Source of the DNA: Nansenia antarctica
Lineage: Eukaryota; Chordata; Actinopteri; Argentiniformes; Microstomatidae
Direction: 5' to 3'
NCBI GenBank assembly: GCA_963989245.1
Contig: OZ022341.1
Coordinates: 54,175,496 to 54,239,495, forward strand
Length of the DNA stretch: 64,000 nucleotides
Both the position numbers and the translations under genes were made by a program. Positions 1 through 8,241 of the stretch are shown here, piece after piece. Each line of letters opens with the position of its first letter. Within the stretch, counting starts at the first letter, position 1. Below the pieces are notes generated by a model that saw only the letters and a program-made list of their open reading frames with translations, was not told where the DNA came from and searched no databases.

Positions 1-352
1 TTTTAAACAGATTAGAAGAATATTTAGATATCAACATATCATAGGTGATGCCTCTACACATGTGATTTAAGAAGTAGATACAGTGTTCACCACATGTGAC
101 CGATGTGACATCCTGAACTTGTTTGTCTGATAAATGTATCTCATCACATGACATGTTTAAAAAGTCATAAATCGATTTAGGAAATATTGAATGATTTGGA
201 GCATTTCCAAAACTGTCAAAAAAACACCCAACTCTCTCCAATATATAAACTGCCAGCCAATGCTCTCCAGGCTGGTCAGAGGGGTGTGTGTTAATTATCA
301 TAGCACTAGGTCTTATTTGTAGAGGTTGCTGGGGCAGTTTATCACAAGCCAA
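1..352 (-). CDS. Adenain-like protease fragment, cut by the left window edge
   Basis: This is the 5' two-thirds to three-quarters of the protease frame belonging to the unit before unit 1. It runs from the TTG at 352 to the window edge, about 117 codons, and includes all active-site positions. The variable tail lies outside the window. No change from the common sequence is seen in the visible part. Confidence 0.75.
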   Translation of the reverse strand, partial: MACDKLPQQPLQIRPSAMIINTHPSDQPGEHWLAVYILERVGCFFDSFGNAPNHSIFPKSIYDFLNMSCDEIHLSDKQVQDVTSVTCGEHCIYFLNHMCRGITYDMLISKYSSNLFK

Positions 353-383
353 AACACCTGGCTGTCAGTTCCACAGTATTCAT
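342..383 (-). other. Relic start of the protease gene, out of frame (unit boundary before unit 1)
   Basis: An ATG at 383-381 lies 5 nt after the TAA of the capsid-like frame and opens 13 codons that end at TGA (344-342). The protease frame overlaps this stretch in another phase and is itself open only back to a TGA 15 nt before its TTG. Spacing and position suggest that this ATG was the original protease start and that an indel lies between it and the present protease frame. The same arrangement recurs between every capsid-like frame and the protease frame on its left. This is inference; no intact relative is available here for comparison. Confidence 0.45.
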
Positions 384-388
384 GATGC

Positions 389-835
389 TTAATAGTAATC
401 AACTAAAACCTGTCTGCGATGGGACACTTCAATCATACTATCATATACCGCATAAATTATTAGATTGATGGTATTAGGCAGCGGGTTCCTGAAACGTGTC
501 TCCAGGCGTATGTTACCACTCTTGATCAATGATAGATGCTGACTATTATCCTCGTCAGGTGTCAGATTAAATGCATAAAGAGTGTACCCTCTCAGGAAAT
601 CGTTTCGATCAATGGCCATAGCACTGTTCTTTAAATGTCTCCCTGTTGATAACACCAGTTGATAGAATTCACGAGTTACGCAACCATTAGGGAAGTCCGG
701 TTGTAATGGTTTGGTGGGGAACTGGACACCGTCAACATATATTGCCAGATATTCTAGATTATAATTCTTAAAATTGAATGGGTTCTTGCCATAGTCGCCC
801 GTAAAAGAGTCATTATCAACCATCGCTACCACCAC
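389..835 (-). CDS. Capsid-like protein, C-terminal fragment (F54H12.2-like family), unit 1
   Basis: This 148-codon frame resembles the C-terminal part of the 'F54H12.2-like' family, widespread in animal genomes and normally several hundred residues long. Family-like features are an Asn-Pro-Phe-Asn-Phe core (18-22), a Tyr-Val-Asp-Gly-Val-Gln hairpin (33-38), a Pro-Leu-Gln-Pro-Asp-Phe segment (43-48), a Gly-Tyr-Thr-Leu-Tyr-Ala-Phe-Asn-Leu strand (83-91), and an Arg-Leu-Glu strand followed by Pro-Leu-Pro-Asn-Thr (110-122). I infer the second jelly roll of a virus-like major capsid protein; family assignment is firmer than function. The frame opens at GTG directly after an in-frame TAG, and its first ATG is codon 5, giving 144 residues. 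The hydrophobic start looks like an internal beta strand, so the gene is 5'-truncated. It is followed on its strand by the protease fragment. No promoter was identified. Confidence 0.7.
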   Translation of the reverse strand: MVVAMVDNDSFTGDYGKNPFNFKNYNLEYLAIYVDGVQFPTKPLQPDFPNGCVTREFYQLVLSTGRHLKNSAMAIDRNDFLRGYTLYAFNLTPDEDNSQHLSLIKSGNIRLETRFRNPLPNTINLIIYAVYDSMIEVSHRRQVLVDYY

Positions 836-868
836 AGACTATGTTATTGTTTGACTAAAACCCCTTGC

Positions 869-877
869 TTGACTAAA
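869..877. repeat. 9-bp direct repeat, second copy (first at 851-859)
   Basis: TTGACTAAA occurs twice, 18 bp apart, in the spacer of each unit. It could be a chance repeat, a footprint of the join that made the unit, or a protein-binding pair. Nothing further supports any of these. Confidence 0.4.
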
Positions 878-912
878 TAAAAATGATTGTAATGATACAT
901 GAACTCTGATAA

Positions 913-934
913 TTTATTTGACCAACATTTTATT
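913..934 (-). promoter_or_regulatory. Candidate polyadenylation signals (two AATAAA)
   Basis: Two canonical hexamers lie 10 bp apart on the minus strand (934-929 and 918-913), downstream of the protease frame. In units with (AC)7 the protease frame reads through the first, and its TAA stop falls inside the second. They fit a eukaryotic or animal-virus transcript end. In AT-rich DNA such hexamers also arise by chance. Confidence 0.45.
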
Positions 935-987
935 GACTTGCACAATCTTACACAATTGTCTGAACATGTTGAACACAACTAAACACA

Positions 988-1401
988 TTATGAACACACA
1001 CACACACACGGTTGCAACTTTTTCACAAAACGTGTTACCATTGTGTCATTTTTAAACAGATTAGAAGAATATTTAGATATCAACATATCATAGGTGATGC
1101 CTCTACACATGTGATTTAAGAAGTAGATACAGTGTTCACCACATGTGACCGATGTGACATCCTGAACTTGTTTGTCTGATAAATGTATCTCATCACATGA
1201 CATGTTTAAAAAGTCATAAATCGATTTAGGAAATATTGAATGATTTGGAGCATTTCCAAAACTGTCAAAAAAACACCCAACTCTCTCCAATATATAAACT
1301 GCCAGCCAATGCTCTCCAGGCTGGTCAGAGGGGTGTGTGTTAATTATCATAGCACTAGGTCTTATTTGTAGAGGTTGCTGGGGCAGTTTATCACAAGCCA
1401 A
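988..1401 (-). CDS. Adenain-like cysteine protease fragment, unit 1 (137-residue form)
   Basis: The frame matches the adenovirus-protease family (MEROPS C5, clan CE), which in viruses cleaves capsid precursors during maturation. Counting the TTG as codon 1, His31 precedes Trp32 (catalytic His), Asp46 sits in Asp-Ser-Phe-Gly (acid), Gln80 is the oxyanion-hole position, and Cys87 precedes Gly88 (nucleophile). The seven-residue Gln-to-Cys spacing equals that of adenain. Relatives are about 200 residues, so the beginning is missing: no ATG occurs before codon 18, and an in-frame TGA lies 15 nt before the TTG. Starting at Met18 would keep the full catalytic set. The conserved part ends near residue 130; beyond it an (AC)8 tract sets a short tail here. 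The capsid-like fragment of unit 2 lies 37 bp upstream on the same strand. The family call is strong; activity is unknown. Confidence 0.8.
   Translation of the reverse strand: MACDKLPQQPLQIRPSAMIINTHPSDQPGEHWLAVYILERVGCFFDSFGNAPNHSIFPKSIYDFLNMSCDEIHLSDKQVQDVTSVTCGEHCIYFLNHMCRGITYDMLISKYSSNLFKNDTMVTRFVKKLQPCVCVCS
994..1009. repeat. AC microsatellite, (AC)8, unit 1
   Basis: This dinucleotide tract lies in the protease tail. Across the array I count 5 units with eight repeats, 35 with seven and 21 with six. Because each step is 2 bp, the three alleles put the C-terminus in three different frames. It is the main source of unit length variation. Confidence 0.95.
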
Positions 1402-1437
1402 AACACCTGGCTGTCAGTTCCACAGTATTCATGATGC

Positions 1438-1884
1438 TTAATAGTAATCAACTAAAACCTGTCTGCGATGGGACACTTCAATCATACTATCATATACCGC
1501 ATAAATTATTAGATTGATGGTATTAGGCAGCGGGTTCCTGAAACGTGTCTCCAGGCGTATGTTACCACTCTTGATCAATGATAGATGCTGACTATTATCC
1601 TCGTCAGGTGTCAGATTAAATGCATAAAGAGTGTACCCTCTCAGGAAATCGTTTCGATCAATGGCCATAGCACTTTTCTTTAAATGTCTCCCTGTTGATA
1701 ACACCAGTTGATAGAATTCACGAGTTACGCAACCATTAGGGAAGTCCGGTTGTAATGGTTTGGTGGGGAACTGGACACCGTCAACATATATTGCCAGATA
1801 TTCTAGATTATAATTCTTAAAATTGAATGGGTTCTTGCCATAGTCGCCCGTAAAAGAGTCATTATCAACCATCGCTACCACCAC
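1438..1884 (-). CDS. Capsid-like fragment, unit 2
   Basis: Carries N70K, seen only here in the window. Confidence 0.7.
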   Translation of the reverse strand: MVVAMVDNDSFTGDYGKNPFNFKNYNLEYLAIYVDGVQFPTKPLQPDFPNGCVTREFYQLVLSTGRHLKKSAMAIDRNDFLRGYTLYAFNLTPDEDNSQHLSLIKSGNIRLETRFRNPLPNTINLIIYAVYDSMIEVSHRRQVLVDYY

Positions 1885-1962
1885 AGACTATGTTATTGTT
1901 TGACTAAAACCCCTTGCTTGACTAAATAAAAATGATTGTAATGATACATGAACTCTGATAAT

Positions 1963-2448
1963 TTATTTGACCAACATTTTATTGGCTTGCACAATCTTAC
2001 ACAATTGTCTGAACATGTTGAACACAACTAAACACATTATGAACACACACACACACGGTTGCAACTTTTTCACAAAACGTGTTACCATTGTGTCATTTTT
2101 AAACAGATTAGAAGAATATTTAGATATCAACATATCATAGGTGATGCCTCTACACATGTGATTTAAGAAGTAGATACAGTGTTCACCACATGTGACCGAT
2201 GTGACATCCTGAACTTGTTTGTCTGATAAATGTATCTCATCACATGACATGTTTAAAAAGTCATAAATCGATTGAGGAAATATTGAATGATTTGGAGCAT
2301 TTCCAAAACTGTCAAAAAAACACCCAACTCTCTCCAATATATAAACTGCCAGCCAATGCTCTCCAGGCTGGTCAGAGGTGTGTGTGTTAATTATCATAGC
2401 ACTAGGTCTTATTTGTAGAGGTTGCTGGGGCAGTTTATCACAAGCCAA
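1963..2448 (-). CDS. Adenain-like protease fragment, unit 2 (161-residue form)
   Basis: The (AC)7 tract (2043-2056) leads into the longest tail, residues ~135-161, which is hydrophobic at 136-146. Its TAA falls inside an AATAAA hexamer. It carries P24T and K59Q, and a tail change V155A from a substitution near 1985. Three private or rare changes make it one of the most divergent units. Confidence 0.78.
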   Translation of the reverse strand: MACDKLPQQPLQIRPSAMIINTHTSDQPGEHWLAVYILERVGCFFDSFGNAPNHSIFPQSIYDFLNMSCDEIHLSDKQVQDVTSVTCGEHCIYFLNHMCRGITYDMLISKYSSNLFKNDTMVTRFVKKLQPCVCVFIMCLVVFNMFRQLCKIVQANKMLVK

Positions 2449-2484
2449 AACACCTGGCTGTCAGTTCCACAGTATTCATGATGC

Positions 2485-2931
2485 TTAATAGTAATCAACT
2501 AAAACCTGTCTGCGATGGGACACTTCAATCATACTATCATATACCGCATAAATTATTAGATTGATGGTATTAGGCAGCGGGTTCCTGAAACGTGTCTCCA
2601 GGCGTATGTTACCACTCTTGATCAATGATAGATGCTGACTATTATCCTCGTCAGGTGTCAGATTAAATGCATAAAGAGTGTACCCTCTCAGGAAATCGTT
2701 TCGATCAATGGCCATAGCACTGTTCTTTAAATGTCTCCCTGTTGATAACACCAGTTGATAGAATTCACGAGTTACGCAACCATTAGGGAAGTCCGGTTGT
2801 AATGGTTTGGTGGGGAACTGGACACCGTCAACATATATTGCCAGATATTCTAGATTATAATTCTTAAAATTGAATGGGTTCTTGCCATAGTCGCCCGTAA
2901 AAGAGTCATTATCAACCATCGCTACCACCAC
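2485..2931 (-). CDS. Capsid-like fragment, unit 3
   Basis: Common protein sequence. Confidence 0.7.
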   Translation of the reverse strand: MVVAMVDNDSFTGDYGKNPFNFKNYNLEYLAIYVDGVQFPTKPLQPDFPNGCVTREFYQLVLSTGRHLKNSAMAIDRNDFLRGYTLYAFNLTPDEDNSQHLSLIKSGNIRLETRFRNPLPNTINLIIYAVYDSMIEVSHRRQVLVDYY

Positions 2932-3043
2932 AGACTATGTTATTGTTTGACTAAAACCCCTTGCTTGACTAAATAAAAATGATTGTAATGATACATGAAC
3001 TCTGATAATTTATTTGACCAACATTTTATTGACTTGCACAATC

Positions 3044-3493
3044 TTACACAATTGTCTGAACATGTTGAACACAACTAAACACATTATGAACACACACACA
3101 CGGTTGCAACTTTTTCACAAAACGTGTTACCATTGTGTCATTTTTAAACAGATTAGAAGAATATTTAGATATCAACATATCATAGGTGATGCCTCTACAC
3201 ATGTGATTTAAGAAGTAGATACAGTGTTCACCACATGTGACCGATGTGACATCCTGAACTTGTTTGTCTGATAAATGTATCTCATCACATGACATGTTTA
3301 AAAAGTCATAAATCGATTGAGGAAATATTGAATGATTTGGAGCATTTCCAAAACTGTCAAAAAAACACCCAACTCTCTCCAATATATAAACTGCCAGCCA
3401 ATGCTCTCCAGGCTGGTCAGAGGGGTGTGTGTTAATTATCATAGCACTAGGTCTTATTTGTAGAGGTTGCTGGGGCAGTTTATCACAAGCCAA
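3044..3493 (-). CDS. Adenain-like protease fragment, unit 3 (149-residue form)
   Basis: (AC)6 at 3090-3101 gives the third tail frame. K59Q is shared with units 2, 9 and 13. Confidence 0.78.
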   Translation of the reverse strand: MACDKLPQQPLQIRPSAMIINTHPSDQPGEHWLAVYILERVGCFFDSFGNAPNHSIFPQSIYDFLNMSCDEIHLSDKQVQDVTSVTCGEHCIYFLNHMCRGITYDMLISKYSSNLFKNDTMVTRFVKKLQPCVCVHNVFSCVQHVQTIV

Positions 3494-3529
3494 AATACCT
3501 GGCTGTCAGTTCCACAGTATTCATGATGC

Positions 3530-3976
3530 TTAATAGTAATCAACTAAAACCTGTCTGCGATGGGACACTTCAATCATACTATCATATACCGCATAAATTA
3601 TTAGATTGATGGTATTAGGCAGCGGGTTCCTGAAACGTGTCTCCAGGCGTATGTTACCACTCTTGATCAATGATAGATGCTGACTATTATCCTCGTCAGG
3701 TGTCAGATTAAATGCATAAAGAGTGTACCCTCTCAGGAAATCGTTTCGATCAATGGCCATAGCACTGTTCTTTAAATGTCTCCCTGTTGATAACACCAGT
3801 TGATAGAATTCACGAGTTACGCAACCATTAGGGAAGTCCGGTTGTAATGGTTTGGTGGGGAACTGGACACCGTCAACATATATTGCCAGATATTCTAGAT
3901 TATAATTCTTAAAATTGAATGGGTTCTTGCCATAGTCGCCCGTAAAAGAGTCATTATCAACCATCGCTACCACCAC
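3530..3976 (-). CDS. Capsid-like fragment, unit 4
   Basis: Common protein sequence. Confidence 0.7.
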   Translation of the reverse strand: MVVAMVDNDSFTGDYGKNPFNFKNYNLEYLAIYVDGVQFPTKPLQPDFPNGCVTREFYQLVLSTGRHLKNSAMAIDRNDFLRGYTLYAFNLTPDEDNSQHLSLIKSGNIRLETRFRNPLPNTINLIIYAVYDSMIEVSHRRQVLVDYY

Positions 3977-4054
3977 AGACTATGTTATTGTTTGACTAAA
4001 ACCCCTTGCTTGACTAAATAAAAATGATTGTAATGATACATGAACTCTGATAAT

Positions 4055-4540
4055 TTATTTGACCAACATTTTATTGACTTGCACAATCTTACACAATTGT
4101 CTGAACATGTTGAACACAACTAAACACATTATGAACACACACACACACGGTTGCAACTTTTTCACAAAACGTGTTACCATTGTGTCATTTTTAAACAGAT
4201 TAGAAGAATATTTAGATATCAACATATCATAGGTGATGCCTCTACACATGTGATTTAAGAAGTAGATACAGTGTTCACCACATGTGACCGATGTGACATC
4301 CTGAACTTGTTTGTCTGATAAATGTATCTCATCACATGACATGTTTAAAAAGTCATAAATCGATCTAGGAAATATTGAATGATTTGGAGCATTTCCAAAA
4401 CTGTCAAAAAAACACCCAACTCTCTCCAATATATAAACTGCCAGCCAATGCTCTCCAGGCTGGTCAGAGGGGTGTGTGTTAATTATCATAGCACTAGGTC
4501 TTATTTGTAGAGGTTGCTGGGGCAGTTTATCACAAGCCAA
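4055..4540 (-). CDS. Adenain-like protease fragment, unit 4 (161-residue form)
   Basis: (AC)7. K59R is private to this unit, so codon 59 shows three residues (K, Q, R) across the left part of the array. Confidence 0.78.
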   Translation of the reverse strand: MACDKLPQQPLQIRPSAMIINTHPSDQPGEHWLAVYILERVGCFFDSFGNAPNHSIFPRSIYDFLNMSCDEIHLSDKQVQDVTSVTCGEHCIYFLNHMCRGITYDMLISKYSSNLFKNDTMVTRFVKKLQPCVCVFIMCLVVFNMFRQLCKIVQVNKMLVK

Positions 4541-4576
4541 AACACCTGGCTGTCAGTTCCACAGTATTCATGATGC

Positions 4577-5023
4577 TTAATAGTAATCAACTAAAACCTG
4601 TCTGCGATGGGACACTTCAATCATACTATCATATACCGCATAAATTATTAGATTGATGGTATTAGGCAGCGGGTTCCTGAAACGTGTCTCCAGGCGTATG
4701 TTACCACTCTTGATCAATGATAGATGCTGACTATTATCCTCGTCAGGTGTCAGATTAAATGCATAAAGAGTGTACCCTCTCAGGAAATCGTTTCGATCAA
4801 TGGCCATAGCACTGTTCTTTAAATGTCTCCCTGTTGATAACACCAGTTGATAGAATTCACGAGTTACGCAACCATTAGGGAAGTCCGGTTGTAATGGTTT
4901 GGTGGGGAACTGGACACCGTCAACATATATTGCCAGATATTCTAGATTATAATTCTTAAAATTGAATGGGTTCTTGCCATAGTCGCCCGTAAAAGAGTCA
5001 TTATCAACCATCGCTACCACCAC
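4577..5023 (-). CDS. Capsid-like fragment, unit 5
   Basis: Common protein sequence. Confidence 0.7.
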   Translation of the reverse strand: MVVAMVDNDSFTGDYGKNPFNFKNYNLEYLAIYVDGVQFPTKPLQPDFPNGCVTREFYQLVLSTGRHLKNSAMAIDRNDFLRGYTLYAFNLTPDEDNSQHLSLIKSGNIRLETRFRNPLPNTINLIIYAVYDSMIEVSHRRQVLVDYY

Positions 5024-5135
5024 AGACTATGTTATTGTTTGACTAAAACCCCTTGCTTGACTAAATAAAAATGATTGTAATGATACATGAACTCTGATAA
5101 TTTATTTGACCAACATTTTATTGACTTGCACAATC

Positions 5136-5588
5136 TTACACAATTGTCTGAACATGTTGAACACAACTAAACACATTATGAACACACACACACACGGTTG
5201 CAAACTTTTTCACAAAACGTGTTACCATTGTGTCATTTTTAAACAGATTAGAAGAATATTTAGATATCAACATATCATAGGTGATGCCTCTACACATGTG
5301 ATTTAAGAAGTAGATACAGTGTTCACCACATGTGACCGATGTGACATCCTGAACTTGTTTGTCTGATAAATGTATCTCATCACATGACATGTTTAAAAAG
5401 TCATAAATCGATTTAGGAAATATTGAATGATTTGGAGCATTTCCAAAACTGTCAAAAAAACACCCAACTCTCTCCAATATATAAACTGCCAGCCAATGCT
5501 CTCCAGGCTGGTCAGAGGGGTGTGTGTTAATTATCATAGCACTAGGTCTTATTTGTAGAGGTTGCTGGGGCAGTTTATCACAAGCCAA
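5136..5588 (-). CDS. Adenain-like protease fragment, unit 5 (150-residue form)
   Basis: (AC)7, but an extra A at about 5202-5204 shifts the frame before the microsatellite, so residues ~129-136 differ from all other units and the tail rejoins the 149-form frame. The catalytic core is untouched. Confidence 0.75.
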   Translation of the reverse strand: MACDKLPQQPLQIRPSAMIINTHPSDQPGEHWLAVYILERVGCFFDSFGNAPNHSIFPKSIYDFLNMSCDEIHLSDKQVQDVTSVTCGEHCIYFLNHMCRGITYDMLISKYSSNLFKNDTMVTRFVKKFATVCVCVHNVFSCVQHVQTIV

Positions 5589-5624
5589 AACACCTGGCTG
5601 TCAGTTCCACAGTATTCATGATGC

Positions 5625-6071
5625 TTAATAGTAATCAACTAAAACCTGTCTGCGATGGGACACTTCAATCATACTATCATATACCGCATAAATTATTAGA
5701 TTGATGGTATTAGGCAGCGGGTTCCTGAAACGTGTCTCCAGGCGTATGTTACCACTCTTGATCAATGATAGATGCTGACTATTATCCTCGTCAGGTGTCA
5801 GATTAAATGCATAAAGAGTGTACCCTCTCAGGAAATCGTTTCGATCAATGGCCATAGCACTGTTCTTTAAATGTCTCCCTGTTGATAACACCAGTTGATA
5901 GAATTCACGAGTTACGCAACCATTAGGGAAGTCCGGTTGTAATGGTTTGGTGGGGAACTGGACACCGTCAACATATATTGCCAGATATTCTAGATTATAA
6001 TTCTTAAAATTGAATGGGTTCTTGCCATAGTCGCCCGTAAAAGAGTCATTATCAACCATCGCTACCACCAC
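5625..6071 (-). CDS. Capsid-like fragment, unit 6
   Basis: Common protein sequence. Confidence 0.7.
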   Translation of the reverse strand: MVVAMVDNDSFTGDYGKNPFNFKNYNLEYLAIYVDGVQFPTKPLQPDFPNGCVTREFYQLVLSTGRHLKNSAMAIDRNDFLRGYTLYAFNLTPDEDNSQHLSLIKSGNIRLETRFRNPLPNTINLIIYAVYDSMIEVSHRRQVLVDYY

Positions 6072-6183
6072 AGACTATGTTATTGTTTGACTAAAACCCC
6101 TTGCTTGACTAAATAAAAATGATTGTAATGATACATGAACTCTGATAATTTATTTGACCAACATTTTATTGACTTGCACAATC

Positions 6184-6633
6184 TTACACAATTGTCTGAA
6201 CATGTTGAACACAACTAAACACATTATGAACACACACACACGGTTGCAACTTTTTCACAAAACGTGTTACCATTGTGTCATTTTTAAACAGATTAGAAGA
6301 ATATTTAGATATCAACATATCATAGGTGATGCCTCTACACATGTGATTTAAGAAGTAGATACAGTGTTCACCACATGTGACCGATGTGACATCCTGAACT
6401 TGTTTGTCTGATAAATGTATCTCATCACATGACATGTTTAAAAAGTCATAAATCGATTTAGGAAATATTGAATGATTTGGAGCATTTCCAAAACTGTCAA
6501 AAAAACACCCAACTCTCTCCAATATATAAACTGCCAGCCAATGCTCTCCAGGCTGGTCAGAGGGGTGTGTGTTAATTATCATAGCACTAGGTCTTATTTG
6601 TAGAGGTTGCTGGGGCAGTTTATCACAAGCCAA
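6184..6633 (-). CDS. Adenain-like protease fragment, unit 6 (149-residue form)
   Basis: (AC)6; common core. Confidence 0.78.
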   Translation of the reverse strand: MACDKLPQQPLQIRPSAMIINTHPSDQPGEHWLAVYILERVGCFFDSFGNAPNHSIFPKSIYDFLNMSCDEIHLSDKQVQDVTSVTCGEHCIYFLNHMCRGITYDMLISKYSSNLFKNDTMVTRFVKKLQPCVCVHNVFSCVQHVQTIV

Positions 6634-6669
6634 AACACCTGGCTGTCAGTTCCACAGTATTCATGATGC

Positions 6670-7116
6670 TTAATAGTAATCAACTAAAACCTGTCTGCGA
6701 TGGGACACTTCAATCATACTATCATATACCGCATAAATTATTAGATTGATGGTATTAGGCAGCGGGTTCCTGAAACGTGTCTCCAGGCGTATGTTACCAC
6801 TCTTGATCAATGATAGATGCTGACTATTATCCTCGTCAGGTGTCAGATTAAATGCATAAAGAGTGTACCCTCTCAGGAAATCGTTTCGATCAATGGCCAT
6901 AGCACTGTTCTTTAAATGTCTCCCTGTTGATAACACCAGTTGATAGAATTCACGAGTTACGCAACCATTAGGGAAGTCCGGTTGTAATGGTTTGGTGGGG
7001 AACTGGACACCGTCAACATATATTGCCAGATATTCTAGATTATAATTCTTAAAATTGAATGGGTTCTTGCCATAGTCGCCCGTAAAAGAGTCATTATCAA
7101 CCATCGCTACCACCAC
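6670..7116 (-). CDS. Capsid-like fragment, unit 7
   Basis: Common protein sequence. Confidence 0.7.
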   Translation of the reverse strand: MVVAMVDNDSFTGDYGKNPFNFKNYNLEYLAIYVDGVQFPTKPLQPDFPNGCVTREFYQLVLSTGRHLKNSAMAIDRNDFLRGYTLYAFNLTPDEDNSQHLSLIKSGNIRLETRFRNPLPNTINLIIYAVYDSMIEVSHRRQVLVDYY

Positions 7117-7194
7117 AGACTATGTTATTGTTTGACTAAAACCCCTTGCTTGACTAAATAAAAATGATTGTAATGATACATGAACTCTGATAAT

Positions 7195-7680
7195 TTATTT
7201 GACCAACATTTTATTGACTTGCACAATCTTACACAATTGTCTGAACATGTTGAACACAACTAAACACATTATGAACACACACACACACGGTTGCAACTTT
7301 TTCACAAAACGTGTTACCATTGTGTCATTTTTAAACAGATTAGAAGAATATTTAGATATCAACATATCATAGGTGATGCCTCTACACATGTGATTTAAGA
7401 AGTAGATACAGTGTTCACCACATGTGACCGATGTGACATCCTGAACTTGTTTGTCTGATAAATGTATCTCATCACATGACATGTTTAAAAAGTCATAAAT
7501 CGATTTAGGAAATATTGAATGATTTGGAGCATTTCCAAAACTGTCAAAAAAACACCCAACTCTCTCCAATATATAAACTGCCAGCCAATGCTCTCCAGGC
7601 TGGTCAGAGGGGTGTGTGTTAATTATCATAGCACTAGGTCTTATTTGTAGAGGTTGCTGGGGCAGTTTATCACAAGCCAA
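7195..7680 (-). CDS. Adenain-like protease fragment, unit 7 (161-residue form)
   Basis: (AC)7; common core. Confidence 0.78.
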   Translation of the reverse strand: MACDKLPQQPLQIRPSAMIINTHPSDQPGEHWLAVYILERVGCFFDSFGNAPNHSIFPKSIYDFLNMSCDEIHLSDKQVQDVTSVTCGEHCIYFLNHMCRGITYDMLISKYSSNLFKNDTMVTRFVKKLQPCVCVFIMCLVVFNMFRQLCKIVQVNKMLVK

Positions 7681-7716
7681 AACACCTGGCTGTCAGTTCC
7701 ACAGTATTCATGATGC

Positions 7717-8163
7717 TTAATAGTAATCAACTAAAACCTGTCTGCGATGGGACACTTCAATCATACTATCATATACCGCATAAATTATTAGATTGATGGT
7801 ATTAGGCAGCGGGTTCCTGAAACGTGTCTCCAGGCGTATGTTACCACTCTTGATCAATGATAGATGCTGACTATTATCCTCGTCAGGTGTCAGATTAAAT
7901 GCATAAAGAGTGTACCCTCTCAGGAAATCGTTTCGATCAATGGCCATAGCACTGTTCTTTAAATGTCTCCCTGTTGATAACACCAGTTGATAGAATTCAC
8001 GAGTTACGCAACCATTAGGGAAGTCCGGTTGTAATGGTTTGGTGGGGAACTGGACACCGTCAACATATATTGCCAGATATTCTAGATTATAATTCTTAAA
8101 ATTGAATGGGTTCTTGCCATAGTCGCCCGTAAAAGAGTCATTATCAACCATCGCTACCACCAC
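7717..8163 (-). CDS. Capsid-like fragment, unit 8
   Basis: Common protein sequence. Confidence 0.7.
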   Translation of the reverse strand: MVVAMVDNDSFTGDYGKNPFNFKNYNLEYLAIYVDGVQFPTKPLQPDFPNGCVTREFYQLVLSTGRHLKNSAMAIDRNDFLRGYTLYAFNLTPDEDNSQHLSLIKSGNIRLETRFRNPLPNTINLIIYAVYDSMIEVSHRRQVLVDYY

Positions 8164-8241
8164 AGACTATGTTATTGTTTGACTAAAACCCCTTGCTTGA
8201 CTAAATAAAAATGATTGTAATGATACATGAACTCTGATAAT

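Larger units (their letters stand above)
836..987. other. Spacer between capsid-like and protease frames (unit 1, representative)
   Basis: This AT-rich spacer separates the 3' end of one protease fragment from the 5' end of the next capsid-like fragment and recurs in every unit. Read on the minus strand it holds two AATAAA hexamers (934-929 and 918-913), as expected in a 3' UTR of the protease gene. A plus-strand AATAAA lies at 876-881. A 9-bp direct repeat, TTGACTAAA, occurs at 851-859 and 869-877. The join that closed the original unit probably lies near 836-912, where a protease 3' flank meets the truncated capsid gene. No tRNA or stable hairpin is evident. Confidence 0.6.

Noticed and set aside
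342..383. Intron explaining the protease frame break
   Set aside because: A CAG/GTG context is present, but there is no room for an intron between the two frames in this unit and no convincing acceptor with a pyrimidine tract. A small indel is simpler.
836..987. tRNA, origin or terminal inverted repeat in the spacer
   Set aside because: No cloverleaf, long inverted repeat or iterated origin motif is visible; only hexamers and one 9-bp direct repeat.
994..1009. Phase-variable contingency locus
   Set aside because: The tract lies after the conserved core of a gene that already lacks its start, and all three alleles coexist in one array, so switching of a single product is not supported.
389..1401. 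Functional capsid and protease genes of a living virus
   Set aside because: Both frames lack their beginnings in every complete unit, and no replication, packaging or terminal-repeat features are visible in the window.
3014..3211. Plus-strand open frame of 65-66 codons, recurring in (AC)6 units and unit 5
   Set aside because: It is antisense to the protease tail and exists only when the AC tract has the right length. It shows no domain and vanishes in (AC)7 and (AC)8 units.
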